In this document: piece by piece, positions 25,473-33,467 of the stretch
Numbering within the stretch: the stretch's first letter is position 1
Layout of the letters: every line of letters begins with the position of its first letter
From: Fredericiella sp963839515
Lineage (GTDB): Bacteria > Chloroflexota > Anaerolineae > Caldilineales > Caldilineaceae
Assembly (NCBI GenBank): GCA_963839515.1
Contig: CAWIVN010000028.1
Coordinates: 98,233 to 162,232, forward strand
Length of the DNA: 64,000 nt
Direction of reading: 5' to 3'
Notes under the pieces: model-generated
What the model was told of the DNA's origin: nothing
Seen by the model: only the letters and a program-made list of their open reading frames with translations
Database searches by the model: none
Translations under genes and position numbers: made by a program

Positions 25473-26416
25473 CCACTGCGCAACTTGATATAGCCCCTGG
25501 TGTACCCACGCGCGTGCTGCCCAAGCGCAGCTTCTACCGCGATGCTGCGCGCCGCTTTATGCGCAACAAGCTGGCGGTGGTTGGCCTGGTAATCGTCATC
25601 ATGCTGCTCATCATCGCCGTCTTTGCCGACGACTGGTTCCTGGCGCTGTTGCTTGGGCGCGAGCCACAGCCGCTGATTGCCCACTACAGTTACGAGGAAT
25701 CGTTTATTGGTCCAACCGGTGCGTTTCCCAGCCGCGAATTTTGGATGGGGGCGGATCTCAACGGCCGCGACGTCTACAGCCGCATCGTCCACGGCGCGCG
25801 CATATCGCTTAGCATCGCCATTCTCTCGCAGGTGTTCGCCCTGGCCATCGGCCTGCCTATGGGGGCGCTGGCCGGCTGGCGGGGCGGCAAGACGGACTTT
25901 CTGATCATGCGGATCGTCGACGTGATGTCGGCGCTGCCCGTGCTGCTGCTGGCTTTCCTGATCATGCTGCGCATGGGCGCCACTTACTGGAATGTATTGC
26001 TGGCCATTTCGATCACGAGCTGGATCGAAATCTGCCGTCTCACACGTGCGCAGTTTCTGAGCCTGCGTGAGAAGGAATTTGTCGAGGCCTCGCGCAGCGT
26101 CGGCGCCAAGACCCCGCGCATCATCTGGTCCCACCTGCTGCCCAATTCGATGGCCCCGATCATCGTCTCGGTTACCTTGGGCATCCCGCGCGCCATTTTT
26201 GCCGAGGCTGCGCTCAGCTTTTTGGGCGTGGGCATCAACCCGCCGACCCCCAGTTGGGGGCAGATGATCGGCCGCGAAGGCATCGCCAACATGACCTACT
26301 TCTGGCATCTGGCGCTGTTTCCGGCCGTGATGATTGCGTTGACCATGCTTGGCTTCACCCTGGTAGGGGATGGGCTGCGCGATGCGCTCGACCCCAGGAT
26401 GGTGGAGGGTAAGTAG
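25469..26416 (+). CDS. Peptide/nickel-type ABC transporter permease (DppC/OppC family)
   Basis: 315 residues. ATG 25469 overlaps the preceding stop. It has the N-terminal OppC helix (FMRNKLAVVGLVIVIMLLII), an extracytoplasmic segment with GADLNGRDVYSRIVHGARIS, and the EAA loop EFVEASRSVGAKTPRIIWSH. Heterodimer partner of the DppB-like permease. No ATPase gene follows, so energy must come from a pair encoded elsewhere. Confidence 0.93.
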   Translation: MTTAQLDIAPGVPTRVLPKRSFYRDAARRFMRNKLAVVGLVIVIMLLIIAVFADDWFLALLLGREPQPLIAHYSYEESFIGPTGAFPSREFWMGADLNGRDVYSRIVHGARISLSIAILSQVFALAIGLPMGALAGWRGGKTDFLIMRIVDVMSALPVLLLAFLIMLRMGATYWNVLLAISITSWIEICRLTRAQFLSLREKEFVEASRSVGAKTPRIIWSHLLPNSMAPIIVSVTLGIPRAIFAEAALSFLGVGINPPTPSWGQMIGREGIANMTYFWHLALFPAVMIALTMLGFTLVGDGLRDALDPRMVEGK

Positions 26417-26461
26417 AATGTTACTTAATGCACTCAATCTAGATTCAGAAGGAGACCTGCC

Positions 26462-28282
26462 ATGAATCGACTGCGCTTCACCGTCCGGCCTCTCATACGC
26501 TTGGGGCTGCCCGCCCTCTTAGCTGCCGCCGCGCTGGCAGTGGCAGCCTGCGGCGCCCCGGCCGCTCCGGCCGCGCCCGCAGCCCAGGCGCCTGCCGCGG
26601 CGCCGGGCGAACCCCTGGTCAACCGCGCCGGCGTCACGCTGCCGGCCGATGCCGCGCCGCTCGACAAGCAAGTGATGTACATGCCGGCCCAGGAACAGAA
26701 ATACATGACCTGGGACGCCACGGTGTATTCCGAAAACGTCGGCGACAACTTCGCCTGGGCGGACTCGTGCGTGCGTCCCAACAAGGACTTCGAGCCGCAG
26801 CCCAATGCCTGCACCTCGTGGTCGGTTTCGGATGATGGGCTCACCTGGACCTTTAACCTGCAGAAGGACAAGGTATGGAGCGACGGTACGCCGATCACGG
26901 CCGACGACTGGGTCTTCACACTGCAGCGCTTTGCGCGCGCCGACTACGATTTCGAGTGGTTTTACGGCATGATGGGGATCACCAACTGGAGCAAGGTCGC
27001 CAATGGTGAAGTCCCGGCGGAAGAGTTGGGTGTGAAGAAGGTAGACGACTATACCTTCACGATCACGACCGATCAGCCTGCTCCCTATCTGATCAAAATC
27101 ATGTCGGATGTGTGGGTCGTGCCGCAGCACATCGTCAAGGACCGTCTCGACGACGGCAGCTGGGCGCTCAAGCCGGAGAACTGGGTCTTTGCGGGGCCCT
27201 ACGTGCTGGAGAGTTGGGACAAGGGCCGGCAGCTGAACTTTGTCGCCAATGACAAGTACACCGGACCCTACCCGCCGCTGCTCGACAAGATCATCTACCG
27301 CTTTATCGAGCCGGAAGTCCGCTTTGCCGCCTACAAGAACGGCGAACTGGACTCGATCGGCGGCGAATACACCGACGACCTGCCGCCCTCGGCCATGGCC
27401 GAGATCATGGCCAACCCCGAGCTGCAGAAGGAGCACATCTCCTGGCCCAATTTCATGACCTACTATCTCTTCTTTGATACCTGGAACCCGCCGTTTGACA
27501 ATGTCAAGCTGCGCCAGGCGATCAGCCATGCCATCGACCGCGATAAGATCGTCAACGGGCCGCTGCAGTACCAGTCGCAGGCGGCCTATACCATGAATCC
27601 GCCGGGCTTCCCGGGCGAGAGTGTGGCCGAACTCAAGAATGTGCAGAACTACGACCCGGCGCTGGCCAAGCAGCTGTTGACCGAAGCCGGTTTCCCGGAC
27701 GGCGAGGGGCTGCCCCAGCTCACGCTCTACACGCGCAATGCCTTTCCGGCGCTGACCAATGCGGCCGAGGCGGTGGCCGCCATGCTCAAGGAAAACCTGG
27801 GCATGAACATCCAGATCCAGAACCTCGACTACGACACCTTTATGGACAAGCTGCGCAGCCAGAAGCGCAGCGGCGCGGGCGACTTCAGCTTTGCGCTGGT
27901 GCCCTACGAGTTTGACTTCGTGGACGGCAGCAACATGCTGGGCGTGTGGGGCGGCTGTGAGCCCGAAGGCGTCACCGACAGGGGGCAGATGCCGGGCCGC
28001 CACACATGGTACAATGCGGATTATAACAAGCTGCTGTGTGACGCCGGCCAGGTGCTCAACGACGAAGCCAAGCGCAACGAGCTCTATGCGCAGGCAGAGA
28101 AAATCCTGGTTTCCGACGCGGCCCTGGTGCCCATCTACCATCCGATTAACAATGCGCTCGTCAAGCTCGACATCGTCGGCCCGATGTTTGAGCCCAACAG
28201 CGCCGGCCAGCAGACCTGGAACCGCTCGCGCTTTGCGTCGCGCGAGACGCAGATCTACCGTGGGACGACGCCGCGAGAGTAA
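26462..28282 (+). CDS. Peptide ABC transporter substrate-binding lipoprotein
   Basis: 606 residues, family SBP_bac_5. Lipoprotein signal with lipobox AVAAC (C30), then an Ala/Pro linker. Typical segments: WTFNLQKDKVWSDGTPITADDW, DNVKLRQAISHAIDRDKIVNG and KQLLTEAGFPDGEGLPQL. AGGAGACC precedes the ATG, 45 bases after the permease stop. It captures the ligand outside the membrane and delivers it to the permease pair. Confidence 0.93.
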   Translation: MNRLRFTVRPLIRLGLPALLAAAALAVAACGAPAAPAAPAAQAPAAAPGEPLVNRAGVTLPADAAPLDKQVMYMPAQEQKYMTWDATVYSENVGDNFAWADSCVRPNKDFEPQPNACTSWSVSDDGLTWTFNLQKDKVWSDGTPITADDWVFTLQRFARADYDFEWFYGMMGITNWSKVANGEVPAEELGVKKVDDYTFTITTDQPAPYLIKIMSDVWVVPQHIVKDRLDDGSWALKPENWVFAGPYVLESWDKGRQLNFVANDKYTGPYPPLLDKIIYRFIEPEVRFAAYKNGELDSIGGEYTDDLPPSAMAEIMANPELQKEHISWPNFMTYYLFFDTWNPPFDNVKLRQAISHAIDRDKIVNGPLQYQSQAAYTMNPPGFPGESVAELKNVQNYDPALAKQLLTEAGFPDGEGLPQLTLYTRNAFPALTNAAEAVAAMLKENLGMNIQIQNLDYDTFMDKLRSQKRSGAGDFSFALVPYEFDFVDGSNMLGVWGGCEPEGVTDRGQMPGRHTWYNADYNKLLCDAGQVLNDEAKRNELYAQAEKILVSDAALVPIYHPINNALVKLDIVGPMFEPNSAGQQTWNRSRFASRETQIYRGTTPRE

Positions 28283-28292
28283 TCAACCGTAG

Positions 28293-28359
28293 GGGCACAA
28301 GGTCCGACGCAATCACCTTGCCAATAACGGCGCCCACCGCTTCGCCGGACCTTGTGCCC
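28293..28359. repeat. Interspersed inverted repeat, family B (copy 2)
   Basis: GGGCACAAGGTCCG (28293-28306) is reverse-complementary to 28346-28359. The next bases continue to pair with one mismatch. The 39-base centre differs from the other copies. Confidence 0.85.
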
Positions 28360-28436
28360 GTCCCACCCATTACGCGCGATGTGACGGAGCCAAGATTCTG
28401 TGACGGATCATAGACAAGTCTGAAGGGAGAACAGCC

Positions 28437-28649
28437 ATGAGTTTACCGGGAGAAGCAGGAAGATTTTGCGTGGCCGATATTACGCGGCGCGACCAGTTTG
28501 AAAAAGGTGTCTATGTCTGCTGCAAGGCAGAAAACACGCCGGTCCAGCGCATGACGCTGCGCGAACGGTTGACCCTCTGGCTGGGGCGCGGCCGCAAGCC
28601 GGCGCTGACTGGGGGCCAATTGCACGGACCACACGGTCTGCTGCAATAG
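28437..28649 (+). CDS. Small hypothetical protein, 70 aa
   Basis: A 70-codon frame preceded by AAGGGAGAAC at proper spacing. It encodes a Cys-containing, basic protein (MSLPGEAGRFCVADITRRDQ…). No family recognised. The good ribosome site and its placement between a family B repeat and the amidohydrolase gene favour a real gene, but conservation is untested. Confidence 0.5.
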   Translation: MSLPGEAGRFCVADITRRDQFEKGVYVCCKAENTPVQRMTLRERLTLWLGRGRKPALTGGQLHGPHGLLQ

Positions 28650-28710
28650 ACTACGCTCCCAGATTTGGTTTACCAACACGCCAACTGACATCTGCTCCAC
28701 CACGCAACTT

Positions 28711-30396
28711 ATGCTGCAACTCTCTGTGCTCGCGCCCGACGCGATCTTGCATAACGCCCGCATCTATACCATGGACGCGCGGCAGCCGCTTGCCCAGGCT
28801 GTGGCGATCAAGGATGGACGCTTCCTTGCCGTTGGGCAGGAAGCTGAGATTGCGCCGCTTGCCGCTGCGCACACAAGGGTCGTCGATCTGCAGGGGTCGA
28901 CCGTGCTGCCCGGCATCTTTGACAACCACAACCATCTGCAGCAGGTGGGCGTCAAGCTGACGCGCATCCGGCTCGACGAGTGCCGCTCCCCAGCTGAGAT
29001 GATGGAACTGGTGCGCGAGCGCGCGCTGGAAACGCCGCCCGGCGCCTGGATCGTCGGCGAGGGCTGGAACGAGAACAACTTCACGGGGGAGGCCGCCAAC
29101 CGCCTGCCAACGTGCGCCGATATTGACCCGGCGACCAGCGAACACCCGGTGATCCTGATGCGCTTCTTCAATACCGATGTGGTCAACAGTGTCGCCTTGC
29201 GCCGGGCGGGCATCAACCGCCATACCCGGGATCCCGAGGGCGGCAAGATCGAGCGCGACGTTAACGGCGAGCCGAACGGCCTGCTGCGTGCCGGCGCCAA
29301 GCTCTTCGTCCGCAACCTGCTGCCGAGGCCAACAGCGGCCGAGCTCCAGGCGGCGATTCACCTGGGCTGTGCCGAGATGAACCGCTATGGCATCACCAGC
29401 GTGGTGGACCCGGGCCTCTATCCCTGGGAGATGGCGGCGTACCACTCCTTTTTTACGAATCGCGCCGCTTCTGTGCCGGCGCGTGACGAGAAGTCGCCAG
29501 TCGTGCGGGTCAACATGATGCCCAGCTGGCACGGCTTTCGCGAGGAAGAAGATGCCGCCGCGCTCGACGCCCGCGCAAGTGGGTTGGGCGTGCGCTCTGG
29601 CCTGGGGGACGAGTGGCTGCGGCTGGGCGGGCTAAAGATGGCGATCGACGGGGGGACCAGCTCGCACACGGCGCTGATGTACGAGCCGTTTGAAGGCGAG
29701 AGCGCGGTGGGCGACTTTACACGCATGCCGCCGGTCGAGCTGCGGCGCTGCTTTGCCCTGGCGCAGGAGCTGGGGTGGGATGTCGGCATCCACACCTGCG
29801 GCGACCGGGCGATGGACCTGGTCGTGGATGCCTTCTCCGATGTGGCCAAGGCGCACCCCTGGCCGGACGCGCGCCACAGCGTCATCCACGCCTACTTCCC
29901 CAGCGACCGTGCCCTGGAACAGATGGCCGAGCACCACATTGCGGCCGTGATCCAGCCGACCTTCCTCTATTGGGAGGGGGACATGATCTTCCGCGACGTG
30001 GGCGAGGCGCGCGCGGGCAACTACAAGCCGGCGCGCAAATATCTTGATCACGGCGTGGTGCTGTGCGCCAACTCGGACATTCCCAGCACCGTGTCGCCCA
30101 ACCCGTTTGTGGGGCTCTATGCGCTGGTCACACGGCGCAACAACCTCGACCACCTGGTGGCGGCCGACCAGGCGATCAGCCGGCAGGAGGCGCTGCACGC
30201 GTACACGGCGGCGGGAGCGTGGCTTACGCGGGAGGAGCAGATCAAGGGGACGATCACGGCGGGCAAGCTGGCCGACCTGGTCGTGATCGACCGCGACTAT
30301 TTCAGCGTGCCCGAGGTTGAGATCAAGGATATCAACGTCGTGATGACGGTCGTAGGCGGGGAGATCGTCTACGACCGCGATCGGAGCATGGGTTAG
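28711..30396 (+). CDS. Amidohydrolase family protein (YtcJ-like)
   Basis: 561 residues. Amidohydrolase-3/YtcJ pattern: AILHNARIYTMDARQPLAQ, VLPGIFDNHNHLQQ (metal-binding HxH), GGLKMAIDGGTSSHTALMYE, HTCGDRAMDLVVDAF and the C-terminal GKLADLVVIDRDYFSVP. The enzyme hydrolyses an amide or similar C-N bond; the substrate is unknown. It lies downstream of the oligopeptide transporter and could process imported compounds. Its last four bases overlap the convergent acetyltransferase. Confidence 0.92.
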   Translation: MLQLSVLAPDAILHNARIYTMDARQPLAQAVAIKDGRFLAVGQEAEIAPLAAAHTRVVDLQGSTVLPGIFDNHNHLQQVGVKLTRIRLDECRSPAEMMELVRERALETPPGAWIVGEGWNENNFTGEAANRLPTCADIDPATSEHPVILMRFFNTDVVNSVALRRAGINRHTRDPEGGKIERDVNGEPNGLLRAGAKLFVRNLLPRPTAAELQAAIHLGCAEMNRYGITSVVDPGLYPWEMAAYHSFFTNRAASVPARDEKSPVVRVNMMPSWHGFREEEDAAALDARASGLGVRSGLGDEWLRLGGLKMAIDGGTSSHTALMYEPFEGESAVGDFTRMPPVELRRCFALAQELGWDVGIHTCGDRAMDLVVDAFSDVAKAHPWPDARHSVIHAYFPSDRALEQMAEHHIAAVIQPTFLYWEGDMIFRDVGEARAGNYKPARKYLDHGVVLCANSDIPSTVSPNPFVGLYALVTRRNNLDHLVAADQAISRQEALHAYTAAGAWLTREEQIKGTITAGKLADLVVIDRDYFSVPEVEIKDINVVMTVVGGEIVYDRDRSMG

Positions 30397-30935
30397 GCGT
30401 CTTTCACGATCGAATAGCACAGGCAATCGCGCGGGGTGCTGCCGGCCTGCGGATGGATGAGCCAAAGGCGCAAGATGCCTTCGCGGGTCATGCCCACCTT
30501 TTCCATCACGCGTGCGGAGGCGGGGTTCTCACAGTCACACGTCGCCCAGACGCGGTAGATTTGGGGCTGCTGCAGCGCCCAATCGACGACGGCCTGGAGC
30601 GCCTCGGTGGCATAGCCCTTGCCCCAATGCGGGCGGGCAACGCCGTAGCCCGTGTTTGCCTTGTGCCCGTCGACACGCAGGGCAAAGCTGCCGATCAGGG
30701 TGCCGTCCGGCAGGCAGATCGCCCAGGTGAATTCAGAGCCGGCCTCCCAGCGTTCGACGCAGCGCTGCAGGAACTCGCGACTATCGCCGAGATGCCGGTG
30801 AGGTTGCCAGATCACGTAGCGGGTGACGTCGGGATCCTGGGCGTAAGTCGCAAAGATCGCCTCGGCGTCAGCCAGCGTTATCCGGCGTAGGATCAGCCGA
30901 TTGGTACGGAACGTTTCAGGTGGTGTCAGGCACAT
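30393..30935 (-). CDS. GNAT N-acetyltransferase (RimJ/RimL type)
   Basis: 180 residues from ATG 30935 with AGGAG six bases upstream; a longer frame to 31010 lacks homology and a site. RimJ-like features: FRTNRLILRRITLADAEAIF, LIGSFALRVD, the acetyl-CoA loop GYGVARPHWGKGYATEALQA and CDCENPASARVMEKVGM. It probably acetylates a protein N-terminus or small amine. It converges on the amidohydrolase gene. Confidence 0.9.
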   Translation of the reverse strand: MCLTPPETFRTNRLILRRITLADAEAIFATYAQDPDVTRYVIWQPHRHLGDSREFLQRCVERWEAGSEFTWAICLPDGTLIGSFALRVDGHKANTGYGVARPHWGKGYATEALQAVVDWALQQPQIYRVWATCDCENPASARVMEKVGMTREGILRLWLIHPQAGSTPRDCLCYSIVKDA

Positions 30936-31278
30936 AGCAAACTCCTGTTCAGCCGTGCTAATATCCGCAAAAGGAAATGCAAGTATATGCACGAAGGCTG
31001 GATATGGCAAGCTTTCCTGGCAAAGTAGAATGGCTTTTTGCCCTATCTGCCACAGGAAACAATGCGGGTGAAAGGTCAGGCTAGCCCGCCCCAGAATATT
31101 GTGGCAGTGTCCGAAACCTGCTATGTCGAGAGTTGCGGCAATTCTGGCGGTCGGGCCATTTGTTGACAGAATTCAGCCTATCATTGACAGTCTCGTCCCT
31201 CGTTTTGCGCTCAGCGCACAGCTATCATAAGGACATAGCTGACGATGAACGCAGTAGGGAGGAAACAGGGAGGAGATC
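30936..31278. other. 343-bp intergenic region without a gene
   Basis: No convincing frame is present. Two TTGACA hexamers (31163-31168 and 31184-31189) could be -35 boxes for the small gene at 31279, but neither has a good -10 at the right distance. Confidence 0.4.
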
Positions 31279-31497
31279 ATGATTAATCCGGTTCTTTACG
31301 AGCAGTACAAGAGCCTTCATGAGGAACGTGCGCAGCAGTTGCAGCGTGAGGCACAGGTGCATGCCTGGCTGCGTGGCCGGCCATCGAAGTGGATATCACT
31401 GCGGTTGTGGGTCGGCGAGCAGCTGATTCGCGGCGGCAGCCGGCTGAAGGCCCGAGGTGCAGGTTCGCCTGACAGTGGTACGGCGGTGTCATACTAG
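31279..31497 (+). CDS. Small hypothetical basic protein, 72 aa
   Basis: The frame has one of the best ribosome sites in the window (GGGAGGAG six bases before ATG). It encodes MINPVLYEQYKSLHEERAQQ followed by a helical, Arg-rich region and a Trp-containing segment (WISLRLWVGEQL) that could be amphipathic. No family recognised. A large terminator hairpin follows 34 bases after the stop. Confidence 0.6.
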   Translation: MINPVLYEQYKSLHEERAQQLQREAQVHAWLRGRPSKWISLRLWVGEQLIRGGSRLKARGAGSPDSGTAVSY

Positions 31498-31531
31498 ACG
31501 GCATGGGGAGAGACATGCAGCAGGAAAGACA

Positions 31532-31587
31532 AAAACGGTCCCGGGATGGCGAGCGCAGTTGTGCGCTCGCCATCCCGGGACCGTTTT
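31532..31587. terminator. 26-bp perfect inverted repeat ending in T-run
   Basis: Arms 31532-31557 and 31562-31587 are exact complements with a GTTG loop. The left arm begins AAAACGGTCCCGGG and the right arm ends CCCGGGACCGTTTT, so it is a symmetrical, bidirectional terminator. Its core resembles the hairpins at 10532 and 54843. Confidence 0.85.
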
Positions 31588-31591
31588 CTAC

Positions 31592-31617
31592 TAGACGTTT
31601 ACTGCAACAAACGTCTA
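31592..31617. repeat. Hairpin overlapping the stop of the alpha-2-macroglobulin fragment
   Basis: TAGACGTTT and AAACGTCTA form a 9 bp stem around ACTGCAAC. The right arm contains the minus-strand TAG stop of the gene fragment. Confidence 0.5.
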
Positions 31618-31805
31618 CTCGCCAATCGCAAACGTCTGGCCTCCACTCCTACCCCACACATCCGGGAAGTAGAGCATTTCGCCCTGCGCCGGCAGCACGT
31701 TGTACTGGCCGGGGAAGGCGCCGCGCATCACGAAGGTGTACTGGTAGGAACCGGTCGGCAGGAAGGTATCGTATTCACGGCAGGAGTGAAGTAGACTCGC
31801 TTGTG
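31615..31805 (-). pseudogene. 3' fragment of a second alpha-2-macroglobulin gene
   Basis: About 50 codons encode TFLPTGSYQYTFVMRGAFPG and end GEMLYFPDVWGRSGGQTFAI-GE-stop. This is nearly the same as the end of the full gene at 41981, and the DNA is also very similar. A residual ASL…FLP match indicates a small internal deletion at the upstream end. Nothing upstream continues the gene. It is in the same orientation as the intact copy ten kilobases away. Confidence 0.85.
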
Positions 31806-31812
31806 TGTTGCT

Positions 31813-31851
31813 ATAGCAGGCGACAGGCATGCGCCTGTCGCCTGCTATTTT
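31813..31851 (+). terminator. 16-bp hairpin followed by T-run
   Basis: ATAGCAGGCGACAGGC (31813-31828) pairs perfectly with 31833-31848 around ATGC, and TTTT follows. Strong intrinsic terminator geometry although no gene on the plus strand ends here. Confidence 0.75.
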
Positions 31852-32411
31852 CCTTAGCTGACCTTGCGGGCGATAGATATTCAAGTGGTGACACTTGCGG
31901 TGATTACCCTCATTTCTCAGATATGCGAACATTTTCCGTAAGTAAAAACGAGTTTTTGAGAAGTACTTGACACAGCAGTTTAATCATGCTAATGTGCACG
32001 TCACTGAACTTCTCAGGCTGTCTCGCTTTCCCCGATCTTGCAGTGAACCTCTACTGCAAGATTTGATTCATAGACAGACAACTACCACTGACAGCTGCCA
32101 TTGTCTGTTGGTCCTGTTGTCAGCCTATCGCCGAGATACCGTTCGCTTTTCAACACATTTCGTCTGTTTGACCTGCAGTTAAAGCCCATTGTGCTGGGCA
32201 ACATGGGTACGCGCCTTTATTTCGTGGCGCACAGTTCTGTGGACTATGCGCGCGGGTTGGCTGCCAGTCAGTCTCGTGCGGCCGTCTATTGCCCTTTGCA
32301 GCAGGTGGCAACGCGCTCGATCTTCCGAAAGACACCGCTTGGGCAAATTTATCTCTCTTGACCAGGACGGAGCCGGCTCCTCGCCCTGGCCGCAGGGACG
32401 CATGTTAGCCT
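31852..32411. other. 560-bp non-coding, AT-richer stretch
   Basis: No supported gene. It contains one more hairpin at 32035-32062 (ATCTTGCAGT with ACTGCAAGAT, 8-base loop, followed by TT). Composition is visibly lower in GC than the flanks. It leads into the truncated Tc toxin gene. Confidence 0.5.
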
Positions 32412-33320
32412 GTGAGGGAACCTGTGAAACAGGACAATAAACCAGATAGGACCTACGAAGGGCAGAAGAGTTCTTCTGTGCCGTCAATTTCCCTACCCAA
32501 AGGCGGTGGCGCCATCCATGGCATGGGCGAAAAGTTTGCCGCCAACCCGGCAACCGGCACTGGGTCGATGAGTGTGCCGATCGCCACATCGCCGGGTCGC
32601 TCCGGCTTTGGGCCTCAGCTTTCTCTCGCCTATGACTCGGGCGCAGGCAATGGGCCGTTTGGCTTCGGCTGGAGCCTTTCCCTGCCGTCCATCACGCGCA
32701 AGACCGACAAAGGGCTGCCCCGCTACCTTGACGCCATAGGGTCCGACGACTTTGCACTGTCAGGCGCCGAAGATCTCGTGCCCGTTTTGCGGCAGAACGC
32801 CGACGGGGACTTCGTTTGCGACCAGGCTGGCAAGTACGTTGTGCATGAGGACTCTCGTGATGGCTTTACCGTGCGCCGTTACCGGCCACGCATAGAGGGA
32901 CTCTTTGCCCGCATCGAGCGCTGGACGAGCCCAGCCGGCGAAGTCCACTGGCGTTCCATCTCCAAGGACAACATCCTGACCCTGTATGGCAAAGACAGCA
33001 ACTCACGCATCGCCAATTCCGATAAACCCCAATGCATCTCCAATCTGGAGGATAACCGGGTGGTGCAGCAACTCCACTACACCTACGACCCCTCCGGCAA
33101 CATCACCGAGATCTACGACGAGGCCTATGAGCCGGTTTTCTTTGACAATCAGGAGGTCGAGCCGAGGAGTAGCTATACCTATGGTGCGCTCTACCGGCTC
33201 ATTGAAGCCACCGGGCGCGAAAATTCGCTCGCAAATGCGGCTCCCGACCTCCGTGAACCAAGTCCGCCTGCCACCGCGTTCCCAACTGACCATAGCATGG
33301 ACTTGGAGAGAGTGAACTAA
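32412..33320 (+). pseudogene. Tc toxin B-subunit (SpvB/TcaC) gene, internally deleted and truncated
   Basis: 302 codons; GTG 32412 or GTG 32424 (with GAGGGA upstream) could start it. The N-terminus matches the SpvB domain: ISLPKGGGAIHGMGEKFAAN, TGTGSMSVPIATSPGRSGFG, LAYDSGAGNGPFGFGWSLSL and TRKTDKGLPRY. After NILTLYGKDSNSRIANSDKP the sequence jumps to VVQQLHYTYDPSGNITEIYD and SYTYGALYRLIEATGREN, which in full-length Tc B subunits lie over a thousand residues later near the Rhs repeats. It then stops. The gene therefore lost its middle and its end and is unlikely to be functional. Confidence 0.8.
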
Positions 33321-33467
33321 ATTCGCGCTTTCAATTTGAACTCAGTTTAATATTTAGAATTAATAATTCGCTTTGGAACAAGCCAAACCAGAAGAGTCAA
33401 ACAAGTTCAAAATCAGTGTTCAGAATGCCCAAACGAGCAGGCTAACAGAGTTCCTAAGGAGGATGTT
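33321..33467. other. AT-rich junction
   Basis: This gap is rich in A and T (for example TTTAATATTTAGAATTAATA), unlike the high-GC backbone. It holds the ribosome site CTAAGGAGG for the next gene and probably its promoter. Confidence 0.4.

Noticed and set aside
26519..28141. 540-codon open frame on the minus strand
   Set aside because: Antisense to the peptide-binding lipoprotein gene; composition is that of a complementary-frame artefact.
31503..31970. 155-codon open frame on the plus strand
   Set aside because: It runs through a 26-bp terminator hairpin, an antisense gene fragment and a second terminator; no plausible product.
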